A stretch of 64,000 bases of DNA from Thioclava sp. GXIMD4216 (GTDB lineage: Bacteria; Pseudomonadota; Alphaproteobacteria; Rhodobacterales; Rhodobacteraceae), in the NCBI RefSeq assembly GCF_037949285.1, contig NZ_CP149926.1, positions 1,901,501 to 1,965,500 of the forward strand, written 5' to 3'. This document shows positions 18,616 to 27,185 of this stretch, one piece after another. The position numbers and the translations under genes were made by a program. The notes below the pieces were generated by a model that searched no databases, was not told where the DNA came from, and saw nothing but the letters and a program-made list of their open reading frames with translations. Positions within the stretch are counted from its first letter, which is position 1, and each line of letters begins with the position of its first letter.

Positions 18616-19800
18616 ATGATACTCGATATTGCCATCCTCGCCTTCGCCGCCGCTATGGGCCTGTTCATGTTCTGGCCGAGGATGCGCGCGCGCCCCGGAT
18701 GGCGGGCAATGATCACGCCGCTGGCCTCGATCATCGGTTCGGGCTTTCTGGTTCTGGGACCGATCCTTCAGGTCCGTTATGGCTGGCTGGCCCCAGCGGT
18801 CATGGCCGCGCTTTGCCTTCTTGCATGGGCCTTCGGCAGCGCGATCCGTCACAATATCGCCTGCCTCGAACACGAGACGGCCCCCGCGCATGGCATTCGC
18901 GGGCTTGAAACCCTGTCTTCGGTGGCGCTCGGGGTCGCCTATGTGATCTCTGTCGCCTATTACCTCAATCTTTTCGGGGCTTTCGCCGTGTCGCTGACCC
19001 CGTGGGACACCAGCCTGAACGCCAAAATCGTGACCACGGTGGTGTTTGTGGTGATTGCGGCGGCGGGCCTGTCGGGCGGGTTCAAACGGCTCGAGCGGAT
19101 GGAATATGCCAGTGTCTCGCTGAAACTGGCCATCATTGCGGGACTGCTGCTGGGGCTGGCGGTCTATTTCCTGTCGGAGACCTCGAAAGGCACGCTCTAT
19201 CTGCTGCCGCCCGATCTGGGGCCGCTGGAAGCGGTCCGGTTGGGCTTTGGTCTGATTGTCACCGTGCAGGGCTTCGAGACCGCCCGCTATATGGGGCGCA
19301 ACTATGATGCCCCGACCCGCATCCGTGCGATGAAGCTGGCGCAATGGCTCTCGGCGGGGATCTATATGGTGTATATCGTGCTTCTGGCCTATGTCTTCCC
19401 GCCCGGCGAGATGAAGCTGACCGAAACCGCCATTATCGAAATGATGCGGGTGGTCGCACCGATCCTGCCGGTCATGCTGGTGGCCGCAGCACTTGCGGCG
19501 CAGTTTTCGGCGGCGGTGGCCGATACCGGCGGCGCGGGCGGGCTGGCCGCAGAGCTGAGCCATAACCGCCTGCGTCCGGGCCTTGCCTATGTCATGCTGG
19601 TGGCCCTTGGCATCGCGCTGACATGGACGGTCGATCTGTTCGCGATCATCTCCTATGCCTCGCGCGCCTTTGCGGCCTATTACGCACTCCAGTCGGCCTT
19701 GGCGGCGCTGCGGGCCCAAGGCGGGCAACGCCTGCGCTATGCGGGGCTTGCGGTGCTGGGCGCGGCGATCGCGATTTTCGGGATATCTGCCGAAGGATAA
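18616..19800 (+). CDS. Polytopic membrane protein, APC-superfamily-like
   Basis: 394 residues with about ten or eleven hydrophobic segments (IIGSGFLVLGPILQVRYGWL, VALGVAYVISVAYYLNLFGA, LAIIAGLLLGLAVYFL). Topology and Gly-rich early helices resemble amino acid/polyamine/organocation transporters, but I see no motif that defines a substrate. TAGG precedes ATG 18616. It could be cotranscribed with the unknown coiled-coil gene 42 bases upstream. Confidence 0.65.
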   Translation: MILDIAILAFAAAMGLFMFWPRMRARPGWRAMITPLASIIGSGFLVLGPILQVRYGWLAPAVMAALCLLAWAFGSAIRHNIACLEHETAPAHGIRGLETLSSVALGVAYVISVAYYLNLFGAFAVSLTPWDTSLNAKIVTTVVFVVIAAAGLSGGFKRLERMEYASVSLKLAIIAGLLLGLAVYFLSETSKGTLYLLPPDLGPLEAVRLGFGLIVTVQGFETARYMGRNYDAPTRIRAMKLAQWLSAGIYMVYIVLLAYVFPPGEMKLTETAIIEMMRVVAPILPVMLVAAALAAQFSAAVADTGGAGGLAAELSHNRLRPGLAYVMLVALGIALTWTVDLFAIISYASRAFAAYYALQSALAALRAQGGQRLRYAGLAVLGAAIAIFGISAEG

Positions 19801-19910
19801 GGCCACATTCGCGTGAACATCCGTGCTAAGGGTGTGAAACGCTCCGTGTCATCCCCATGTCACCCGAAATGCGTTATGCTGCAGATGCGAAGCCATTCGG
19901 GATGTCTCTC

Positions 19911-20558
19911 ATGAACAGATACAGACTGCCCCATAGTCTGCGCGAACATGTCGCCGACGGGGTCATGCATGTGTTGGGGCTGGTCACCGTGATTGCGGGG
20001 ATCAGCGGACTGCTGGTCTGGGCGGCACTCACCGGCCCTGTCACCCATATCTGGCCTCTGGCCATCTACGCGGGCGGATTGCTGGCCAGCTTCAGTTTTT
20101 CCGCAGCCTATAACCTGACGCTTCACGCCCCGACCCGCGCCGTTCTGCGCCGCTTCGACCATGCCGCGATCTATCTGCTCATCGCCGGCACCTATACCCC
20201 GATGGCCCTGCTGGGCCTTGAGGGCCGGACCGGATGGGCGCTGGCGATTGCCTCTTGGGTGATTGCGGGCATCGGGCTGGTGATGAAGCTTGGCTTTTTC
20301 AACCGCTGGCACCGTCTGGGATTTGTGATGTATCTCGCGATGGGCTGGATCGGCTTGGCCGCGAGCTACCCGATTGTCACCTCCCTGCCGCTGACGGCCG
20401 TGATCCTGATCGTGACGGGCGGGCTGATCTATACCGCAGGCACGGTTTTCCATGTGATCGAGCGCATCCCCTTTTCGCGCGCGATCTGGCATGGCCATGT
20501 GCTGGCCGCCGCCGTGACACATTTTATCGCCATCGTGCTGCTGGCCGCACCCGCCTGA
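19911..20558 (+). CDS. Hemolysin III / PAQR family membrane protein (YqfA-like)
   Basis: About 215 residues with seven membrane segments. Family signatures: LREHVADGVMHVLGLV near the start, SFSAAYNLTLH, FDHAAIYLLIAGTYTP, and a C-terminal HGHVLAAAVTHFIAI with the paired histidines thought to bind a metal. The 'hemolysin' name is historical; a toxin role should not be inferred. Alternative starts are ATG 19857 and ATG 19902; 19911 gives the usual family length. Confidence 0.85.
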   Translation: MNRYRLPHSLREHVADGVMHVLGLVTVIAGISGLLVWAALTGPVTHIWPLAIYAGGLLASFSFSAAYNLTLHAPTRAVLRRFDHAAIYLLIAGTYTPMALLGLEGRTGWALAIASWVIAGIGLVMKLGFFNRWHRLGFVMYLAMGWIGLAASYPIVTSLPLTAVILIVTGGLIYTAGTVFHVIERIPFSRAIWHGHVLAAAVTHFIAIVLLAAPA

Positions 20559-20636
20559 CATCCGCCGCGCCCCGACAACCGGCAGGCCAACGAGATTTCC
20601 GTTGACGCGCCGCCCGGCTTTCGGCATGGCTCGGGC

Positions 20637-22490
20637 ATGTTGAAAATTTCCGATATCACCTATTCCATCGAAGGCCGTCCTCTGTTCGAGGATGCCTCCG
20701 CCACCATCCCCGACGGCCATAAAGTCGGCCTTGTCGGCCCCAATGGTGCGGGGAAAACCACGCTGTTCCGGCTGATCCGCGGACAGGCCGTTCTGGAAAA
20801 GGGCGATATCTCGCTGCCCTCGCGCGCCAAGGTGGGCGGTGTGGCGCAGGAGGTGCCTTCCTCCGCGACCAGCCTGCTTGATACGGTGCTGGCGGCAGAT
20901 ACCGAACGGTCGGGACTTCTGGCCGAGGCCGAAACCGCCACCGATCCGGCCCGCATTGCCGAGATCCAGACCCGACTGGCCGATATCGATGCATGGTCGG
21001 CGGAAGGACGCGCCTCGTCCATCCTGAAGGGCCTGGGCTTTGACGCCGAGCAACAGCTGATGCCCTGCTCCGATTTCTCGGGCGGCTGGCGGATGCGTGT
21101 GGCGCTGGCGGGAGTGCTTTTTGCCCAGCCGGACCTGTTGCTGCTGGACGAACCGACCAACTATCTCGACCTCGAAGGGGCGCTCTGGCTCGAGCAATAT
21201 CTGGCGAAATACCCCCATACGGTGATCATCATCAGCCACGACCGCGGGCTTCTCAACCGCGCGGTCGGCTCGATCCTGCATCTGGAGGGCAAGAAGCTGA
21301 CGCTCTATTCGGGCGGCTATGACAGTTTCGTGCGCCAGCGTGCCGCCAATCGCGAACAGCAGGCCTCGGCGGCCAAAAAGCAGGACGAGCGCCGCGCCCA
21401 CCTGCAGAAATTCGTCGACCGCTTCAAGGCCAAGGCCAGCAAGGCCAAACAGGCGCAGGCCCGCGTGAAAATGCTGGAGAAGATGGAAACCATCACCGCT
21501 CCCGAAGATGCGGCCAAACAGGTTTTCACCTTTCCCGAACCCGAACAGCTTTCCCCGCCTATCGTTGCCCTTGAAGGGGGCTCTGTGGGCTATGACGGCC
21601 GCGCGGTGCTGCAACGGCTGAACCTGCGCATCGATCAGGACGACCGGATCGCCCTGCTGGGGCGCAATGGCGAGGGCAAATCGACATTGTCGAAACTGCT
21701 GGCAGGAAAACTTGCGCCGATGACCGGCTCGATGGTGAAATCCTCCAAGCTGCGCATCGGCTATTTCGCGCAGCATCAGGTGGACGAGCTGGATCTGGGG
21801 GCCTCGCCGCTGCTGCATCTGCAACGCATCCGCCCCGATGAGGGGCAATCGAAGCTGCGCGCACGGCTTGCGGGCTTCGGGCTGGGCGCGGATCAGGCCG
21901 AAACCGAGGTCGGGCGGCTGTCGGGGGGGCAGAAAGCACGGCTGTCGCTGCTGCTGTCAACCATCGACGCGCCGCATATGCTGATCCTCGACGAACCAAC
22001 CAACCACCTTGATATCGAAAGCCGCGAGGCGCTGACCGAGGCGCTGAACACCTATACCGGCGCGGTGATTCTGGTCAGCCACGATATGCATCTTTTGTCG
22101 ATGGTGGCCGACCGGCTCTGGCTGGTAAAGGATGGGCGCGTGGCCCCCTATGAGGCCGATCTTGATGCCTACCGGCAAGAGCTTCTGACCCCGCCCAAAA
22201 AGGACGCCGCCCCCGAAGCGCCCAAACCCAAGCCCAAACGCGCACCACGCGAACAGGTGCTGGCGCTGCGTTCGGAGGTCCGCAAATGCGAGGAACGGGT
22301 ACAGAAGCTGGAGGAAATGGCCGGAAAGCTGTCCACCAAACTTGCCGATCCCGCGCTGTATGAGGACGGGCGCGCCGGAGAGCTTGAAACATGGAACCGC
22401 AAATATGCGGAGCTGCGCGAGGCGATGGACCGTGCCGAAGCGCTTTGGATGGACGCTTTGGAAAAGCTGGAAACGGCAGAGGCCCCCTAA
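20637..22490 (+). CDS. ABC-F family ATPase (translation factor type)
   Basis: 617 residues with two ABC domains and no membrane segment. Domain 1: Walker A GPNGAGKTT, Walker B LLLLDEPTNYLDLEG. Between the domains is a charged linker (DERRAHLQKFVDRFKAKASK) typical of the ribosome-binding ABC-F proteins. Domain 2: Walker A GRNGEGKST, signature LSGGQKARLSLLL, Walker B LILDEPTNHLDIES. The C-terminus is a coiled coil (EVRKCEERVQKLEEMAGKLS), as in Uup/YheS. The role is expected at the ribosome rather than in transport. The stop codon lies in the loop of a terminator hairpin. Confidence 0.92.
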   Translation: MLKISDITYSIEGRPLFEDASATIPDGHKVGLVGPNGAGKTTLFRLIRGQAVLEKGDISLPSRAKVGGVAQEVPSSATSLLDTVLAADTERSGLLAEAETATDPARIAEIQTRLADIDAWSAEGRASSILKGLGFDAEQQLMPCSDFSGGWRMRVALAGVLFAQPDLLLLDEPTNYLDLEGALWLEQYLAKYPHTVIIISHDRGLLNRAVGSILHLEGKKLTLYSGGYDSFVRQRAANREQQASAAKKQDERRAHLQKFVDRFKAKASKAKQAQARVKMLEKMETITAPEDAAKQVFTFPEPEQLSPPIVALEGGSVGYDGRAVLQRLNLRIDQDDRIALLGRNGEGKSTLSKLLAGKLAPMTGSMVKSSKLRIGYFAQHQVDELDLGASPLLHLQRIRPDEGQSKLRARLAGFGLGADQAETEVGRLSGGQKARLSLLLSTIDAPHMLILDEPTNHLDIESREALTEALNTYTGAVILVSHDMHLLSMVADRLWLVKDGRVAPYEADLDAYRQELLTPPKKDAAPEAPKPKPKRAPREQVLALRSEVRKCEERVQKLEEMAGKLSTKLADPALYEDGRAGELETWNRKYAELREAMDRAEALWMDALEKLETAEAP

Positions 22491-22501
22491 GGGGCCTTTT
22501 C
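22480..22501 (+). terminator. Terminator with the ABC-F stop codon in its loop
   Basis: Stem GGCCCC / GGGGCC with loop CTAA, followed by TTTT. The TAA stop at 22488-22490 is in the loop. Confidence 0.8.
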
Positions 22502-22502
22502 C

Positions 22503-23906
22503 CTAGGGCAAACGGAAGCTCCGCGCGCGGTCCTGCGCTTCCCAATCCGCCACAGCCGCCTGTCCCCCCAGTGCCTGAAGAAGCGGCGCAAGCTGGCGTT
22601 CATAGATACGCCATTTATCAAGCCCCTTGGTATTGACCCCTTCGCGGACCTGCATCACCGACGCGGTGCGGACCGAACGCACCTCTTCGGTCGTGGCCGG
22701 AGTGTCGGATGCGGCTGAAAGACCCGCAAAAGACAGGATCTCGCCCATCTGGGCCTCACGATCCTCGACCAGTGCGCGGTAGGATTGCACCCGCATCCGG
22801 TCGCCGAAAATCCGTTTGTTGATATCGCGCATCCGCCATGTCTGCCGCATGACCCCGCCGATCTTGTCGAGATGGGCGTGATAGGGCACAAGGGTGGTGA
22901 AGTGGAGCTTGAAATTCGACAGCCCCACATCCATCGGGTGCCGCTCCATATGCAGGATCCGCAGATCGGGCAGCACCGCCCGCGCCACCCAGAGGCTGAA
23001 CGCATCCGCGGGCATTTTGGTCACCAGAACCTTACCGGCGGGGGTGTGTTTGGGAAGGCTGCCTAAAAAATGCCAGCGCAGCTGCTCGACCATAGGGCGG
23101 TCGAGCTTGCGCAGTTTTTCCAGCCGCGCGACATCGGTATGCGAGAAATCCGGCAGCCCGGACAGCAGGGCCGGACCACACAGACACAGATGCTCCCCCA
23201 TCGCGAACGTGTCGGGATGCTGCGCCAGCAAGCTCTCGGTGATGGTGGTGCCGGAACGCGGCATGCCGCAGATAAAGACAACCTTCGGCATTTGCCAAGC
23301 AGGATCGGCGCTGGGAAGATCGGCGGCAATCTCGTCGAGCAGGTCGACATAGCGCGCAAGCTGGTCCACATCGAACTCGCCCTTGATCAGCCGGTTCATC
23401 TGCTTCCAGTAGCCGAACGCTTTGGCCGGACTGCCATAACATTCCTCGGCCCGTGCAAGCGCCTGCAGGACTTCGCTTTTGACCGAAGCCGGCAGATCTG
23501 TCTGGAGCGATTTTTTCAGATAGCGGGCCTGCGCGCTATTCGGGCTAACGGGGTCAATCTGCCCGATCGTCGCGCGCAAAACGACCGATTGCGGCTCGAT
23601 CTCCAGCGCTTGGGAAAAACACATGCGCCCCTCTTCGGTCGCGCCATAATTCATGAGACGCTGTCCGAGAATGAACCAGCCGGCAGAGAATTTCGGGAAC
23701 CGTTCAACCAGAATACGCAGCAGTTCCAGCGCCTTGCCTTCCTCCCCGAGCTGCCAGAAGGTTTCGGCCAGATCGAGGATATACTCGGGCGTGTCCCCGT
23801 GAAGTGCGGCAAGATTCTGGAGAAAGTGCAACGCCTTGACGAAATGCCCCTTTTCGAAAAAGGTCAAAAACTCCGCACGGGTATCGCTATATCTGATTGC
23901 ACGCAT
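22503..23906 (-). CDS. TPR-domain sulfotransferase
   Basis: 467 residues. Residues ~1-190 are tetratricopeptide-like repeats (EKGHFVKALHFLQNLAAL, LGEEGKALELLRILVERFP). Residues ~230-467 are a sulfotransferase domain: VVFICGMPRSGTTITESLLA is the 5'-phosphosulfate-binding loop, and LRILHMERHPMDVGLSNFKL carries the 3'-phosphate-binding region. It would transfer sulfate from PAPS to an unknown acceptor. ATG 23906 is the best start; the upstream extension is not family-like. It is downstream of mipA but separated from it by a strong terminator. Confidence 0.88.
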   Translation of the reverse strand: MRAIRYSDTRAEFLTFFEKGHFVKALHFLQNLAALHGDTPEYILDLAETFWQLGEEGKALELLRILVERFPKFSAGWFILGQRLMNYGATEEGRMCFSQALEIEPQSVVLRATIGQIDPVSPNSAQARYLKKSLQTDLPASVKSEVLQALARAEECYGSPAKAFGYWKQMNRLIKGEFDVDQLARYVDLLDEIAADLPSADPAWQMPKVVFICGMPRSGTTITESLLAQHPDTFAMGEHLCLCGPALLSGLPDFSHTDVARLEKLRKLDRPMVEQLRWHFLGSLPKHTPAGKVLVTKMPADAFSLWVARAVLPDLRILHMERHPMDVGLSNFKLHFTTLVPYHAHLDKIGGVMRQTWRMRDINKRIFGDRMRVQSYRALVEDREAQMGEILSFAGLSAASDTPATTEEVRSVRTASVMQVREGVNTKGLDKWRIYERQLAPLLQALGGQAAVADWEAQDRARSFRLP

Positions 23907-23975
23907 TCTGCTGCCCTGTCCTATGAACTTGGCTGCAGTATCGGGACAATAAGCAAAGAAATCCTTTACCAAAAT

Positions 23976-24003
23976 AAAAAGCCGGCCCCGAAGGACCGGC
24001 TTT
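23976..24003 (-). terminator. Terminator after mipA
   Basis: On the minus strand, stem AAGCCGGTCC / GGGCCGGCTT (one G-U pair) with a TTCG loop, followed by TTTATTTT. Ends the mipA transcript before the sulfotransferase gene. Confidence 0.85.
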
Positions 24004-24025
24004 GCCGTTTCAAAGGCCGATGCCG

Positions 24026-24877
24026 TTACATCGCGCCAAGCGTGAAGACGCGGGTGACATCGAACTTCATGCTCCACTGCTCGTCCGAACCGGCTTTGGT
24101 GATCGGGCTGTCTTTGGCATCGTTCATCAGCTTGTCATAGCGCACCGAGCCTTCAACACCCCAGCCGCCATCAAAGCGGTATTTGGCACCGAATTCCACA
24201 CCGGCGGACAAGAATCCCCCATCGGGATCGAAGGCCGTGAGCGAACCGCCTGCAGCAGCCGAGGCTGCGGCTTCCGCCGCCGACACGCCGTAATAGGTTT
24301 GCGCATAACGTTCCGTGCCCCAGAAGGCGCGCGGCCCCATGGTCAGGGTCAGGCGCTCGGTCGGATGCAATTTGAGATCGGCACCGACCTCCCCGACCCA
24401 GGTGTTATGACCGATAACGCCATAACGCACATCGCTGTAAACCTTGTAATAATCGGTGTCATAGCTCAGCCCCAGCCCCATTTCCAACGAGGCGTCCACA
24501 TCGCTCAGACCGGCAAGCTCGTCATAATCGCTGGAATCGCGCTTGCCGATATAGCGGAACGACCCCGAGACCCCGAGGCCCGATTTCTCGGCATAGGGAT
24601 CGGGATTGCCATAGGTCAGGCCGCCATATTGCAGCGCATGGATGCGGAACACCATATCGGGGCCTGCGGTGTAATCATCCGATCCCGGATATTCCGGGCT
24701 GACCGAAACACCAGCGCCAAGCGTGAACTTCATTCCGGCGCCGGAGGATTGCGTCGAAACGCGCGGGGTCGAGAAATTATACCCTTCGGACTGGCTGGTT
24801 TCGGCCTGTGCAACAGGAGCCAGAAGCGGCAGCAAGGCAACCGAAGCTGCGGCGATTTTTGCAGTGATCTGGGTCAC
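24026..24877 (-). CDS. MipA/OmpV family outer-membrane protein
   Basis: 283 residues. Signal peptide (AKIAAASVALLPLLAPVAQA) followed by an outer-membrane barrel of the MipA/OmpV type (TLGAGVSVSPEYPGSDDY, YGVIGHNTWVGEVGADLKL, FGAKYRFDGGWGVEGSVRYD) ending in DVTRVFTLGAM. I chose GTG 24877, which has GAGGGAA eight bases upstream; ATG 24907 would add ten residues before the signal peptide and cover that site. The family is a scaffold for MltA in E. coli; most members have no proven function. Confidence 0.85.
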   Translation of the reverse strand: MTQITAKIAAASVALLPLLAPVAQAETSQSEGYNFSTPRVSTQSSGAGMKFTLGAGVSVSPEYPGSDDYTAGPDMVFRIHALQYGGLTYGNPDPYAEKSGLGVSGSFRYIGKRDSSDYDELAGLSDVDASLEMGLGLSYDTDYYKVYSDVRYGVIGHNTWVGEVGADLKLHPTERLTLTMGPRAFWGTERYAQTYYGVSAAEAAASAAAGGSLTAFDPDGGFLSAGVEFGAKYRFDGGWGVEGSVRYDKLMNDAKDSPITKAGSDEQWSMKFDVTRVFTLGAM

Positions 24878-25040
24878 GGTATGATTCCCTCGTTCTTGGT
24901 CCCGCATCGCGCGGCCCGTCGATAATTTGCGCAGATATTAAAGCAGATCGCCAAACTTGCCACTCCTGCAATCAATTTCCCGCGAAACTGTTGCATGGAT
25001 ATATCACGCTCTCCTGCGCCCGCGAAACCGGCCCGTTTCC

Positions 25041-25057
25041 TTGATCAAAATGATCAA
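25041..25057 (+). promoter_or_regulatory. Perfect palindrome, probable iron-responsive operator
   Basis: TTGATCA-AAA-TGATCAA, a perfect 7-bp inverted repeat with a 3-base spacer. It contains TGA-N9-TCA, the pattern described for alphaproteobacterial Rrf2-type iron regulators (RirA; the Rhodobacterales IscR/iron-Rhodo box is also TTGA...TCAA-like). It lies 57 bases before the start of a ferric-iron-binding protein gene. Which regulator binds is inference. Confidence 0.55.
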
Positions 25058-25114
25058 CCATTGACCGGTGATCACGGAATTGGCATATCTCGGACGGTCT
25101 ATAGGAGGTTTCCC

Positions 25115-26116
25115 ATGCGCCCGTTTTCTTTGCTTGCGCCCGTTCTGGCAGTCCTGCCGCTGCCCGCTTTGGCCGATGTGAATATCTATTCGCACCGCCA
25201 GCCGGAACTGGTGCAACCGCTTCTGGATGCGTTCACCGCGAAAACCGGCATCAAGGTCAATGTGGCCTATATCGCGCAAGGCATGGTCGAGCGTCTGCAG
25301 GCCGAGGGGCGGCGCTCGCCCGCCGATCTGGTGATGACGGTCGATATCGCCCGCCTGACGCAGGTGGTGGATGGCGGTGTCACGCAGCCGGTCGCGGACC
25401 CCGCGCTGGATGCGGCGATCCCGGCCGCCTTCCGCGACCCCGATCATCAGTGGTTCGGCCTGACCTCGCGCGCACGGATCATCTACGCCTCGAAAGAGCG
25501 CGTGGCCGAGGGCGAAATCACCACCTATGAGGATCTCGCCGATCCGAAATGGAAAGGCCGCATCTGCACCCGTCCCTTCACCTCGGATTACAACGTCGCG
25601 CTGACCGCCGCCTATATGATCCATCATGGCGAAGCAGCCACCCGCGACTGGCTGACCGGTCTCAAGGCCAATCTGGCCCTGAAACCCTCGGGCAATGACA
25701 GCAGCCAGGTGAAATCCATCTGGGCGGGGCAGTGCGATATCAGTCTGGGCAACACCTATTACATGGGCCAGATGCTGGCCAATGCCGAAAGCGCCGAATG
25801 GGCCAAGAGCGTGTCGATCCGCTTTCCGGTCTTCGAGGGCGGTGGCACCCATATGAACATTTCGGGCGTCGCCATGACCAGATCCGCCCCGAACAAGGAC
25901 GACGCGCGGGCGCTGATGGAGTTTCTGGTCTCGGACGAGGCGCAGCATATCTATGCCGAAACCAATCACGAATTTCCGGTAAAAGAGGGCGTGGCCCCTT
26001 CGGAGCTGGTCAAAAGCTGGGGGGCCTTTACCCCCGACGGGCTGGATCTTGTCGAGATCGCGAAAATGCGCCCCGCTGCGCTCAAGCTGATCGAAGCGGT
26101 GAATTTCGACGGTTGA
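25115..26116 (+). CDS. Ferric iron ABC transporter substrate-binding protein (FbpA/FutA type)
   Basis: 333 residues after a perfect AGGAGG site. Signal peptide (LLAPVLAVLPLPALA, cleavage before DVNIYS). Family features: VNIYSHRQPELVQPLLDAF, ADLVMTVDIARLTQVVDGG, WFGLTSRARIIYASKERV, GQCDISLGNTYYMGQML with the paired tyrosines used to bind ferric iron in FbpA/FutA. It binds Fe(III) in the periplasm for an ABC importer; no permease gene is adjacent. The palindrome at 25041-25057 suggests iron control. Confidence 0.9.
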   Translation: MRPFSLLAPVLAVLPLPALADVNIYSHRQPELVQPLLDAFTAKTGIKVNVAYIAQGMVERLQAEGRRSPADLVMTVDIARLTQVVDGGVTQPVADPALDAAIPAAFRDPDHQWFGLTSRARIIYASKERVAEGEITTYEDLADPKWKGRICTRPFTSDYNVALTAAYMIHHGEAATRDWLTGLKANLALKPSGNDSSQVKSIWAGQCDISLGNTYYMGQMLANAESAEWAKSVSIRFPVFEGGGTHMNISGVAMTRSAPNKDDARALMEFLVSDEAQHIYAETNHEFPVKEGVAPSELVKSWGAFTPDGLDLVEIAKMRPAALKLIEAVNFDG

Positions 26117-26152
26117 GCCAAGCGGCGCGTCTGTCCGGGCGGGCCTGTTCTG

Positions 26153-26176
26153 ACGGGTCTGGCCCCGCAGACCCGT
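26153..26176 (+). terminator. Hairpin between fbpA-like gene and nucleoside hydrolase
   Basis: Perfect 9-bp stem ACGGGTCTG / CAGACCCGT with loop GCCCCG, 36 bases after the stop. No U-tract, so termination is uncertain. Confidence 0.45.
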
Positions 26177-26249
26177 TACCGCAGATCCGCCTGCCCGCTG
26201 GACATTCCCGCAGACGCCCCGCACTCTGCTTCCAAAAGGAGTGCAGGGC

Positions 26250-27185
26250 ATGACACGCAAGATCATCATCGACACTGATCCGGGGCAAGACGATGCGGTG
26301 GCCATCCTCTTGGCGCTGGCCAGTCCGGAACTGGAGGTTCTGGGGATCACCTGCGTTGCGGGGAATGTGCCGCTGGAGCGGACCGTCACCAATGCGCGCA
26401 AGATCTGCGAACTGGCCGGCCGACGGGAGGTGAAGATTTTTGCGGGCTGCGACGCGCCACTCGCGCGGCCCCTGATCACCGCCGAACATGTGCATGGCAA
26501 AACGGGGCTTGACGGGATCGACCTGCCCGCCCCCACGATGCCCGTGCAGGAGATGCATGCGGTGGATTTCATCGTGCAGACCCTGCGCAATGCGGCGGAT
26601 GCCAGCATCACGCTGGTGCCGGTGGGCCCGTTGACCAATATCGCAACCGCGCTGCGCCGCGCCCCCGAACTGACCTGTAAAATTCAGGAGATCGTGCTGA
26701 TGGGCGGGGCCTATTTCGAGGTCGGCAACATCACCCCCACGGCCGAGTTCAACATCTATGTCGATCCCGAGGCGGCGCAGATCGTGCTGGCCTCCGGCGT
26801 TCCGATCACCATGATGCCGCTGGATGTGACCCATAAAGCCCTTACCTCCGCCGACTGGGTGCGGAGCCTGCGCGATCTTGGCACCTTGCTGGGCGAGGCC
26901 GTGGCCTCCTGGACCGATTTCTTCGAGCGTTTCGACAAGGAGAAATACGGATCGCAAGGTGCGCCTTTGCACGACCCTTGCACCATCGGCTACCTCATCG
27001 ACCCGAGCCTTTTCGCGGGGCGCCATATCAATGTCGAGGTCGAGGTGCTTTCGCCCCTGACATTGGGCATGACCGTGGCCGACTGGTGGCGCGTCACGTC
27101 ACGCGCCCCCAATGTGATGTTCATGAACGAGGTCAGGCGCGATGCCTTCTTTGCCCTGATACGGGACCGGATCGCCCGCCTCTAG
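26250..27185 (+). CDS. Inosine/uridine-preferring nucleoside hydrolase family protein
   Basis: Hydrolyses ribonucleosides to base and ribose. The calcium-binding N-terminal signature is IIIDTDPGQDDAVAILLAL; further family parts are VVPVGPLTNIA-like LVPVGPLTNIATAL, VLMGGAYFEVGNITPTAEFN and LHDPCTIGYLIDPSLF (catalytic/Ca-binding region). AGGAG is eight bases before ATG 26250 (311 residues); GTG 26241 is less likely. Its stop overlaps the convergent topoisomerase gene by four bases. Confidence 0.94.
   Translation: MTRKIIIDTDPGQDDAVAILLALASPELEVLGITCVAGNVPLERTVTNARKICELAGRREVKIFAGCDAPLARPLITAEHVHGKTGLDGIDLPAPTMPVQEMHAVDFIVQTLRNAADASITLVPVGPLTNIATALRRAPELTCKIQEIVLMGGAYFEVGNITPTAEFNIYVDPEAAQIVLASGVPITMMPLDVTHKALTSADWVRSLRDLGTLLGEAVASWTDFFERFDKEKYGSQGAPLHDPCTIGYLIDPSLFAGRHINVEVEVLSPLTLGMTVADWWRVTSRAPNVMFMNEVRRDAFFALIRDRIARL

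Noticed and set aside
19911..20558. Hemolysin III as a virulence toxin
   Set aside because: The family name is historical; seven membrane helices with conserved His fit a PAQR-type membrane protein.
19860..21848. A 662-codon minus-strand frame over hemolysin III-like and ABC-F genes
   Set aside because: Antisense shadow; both plus-strand genes have clear motifs.
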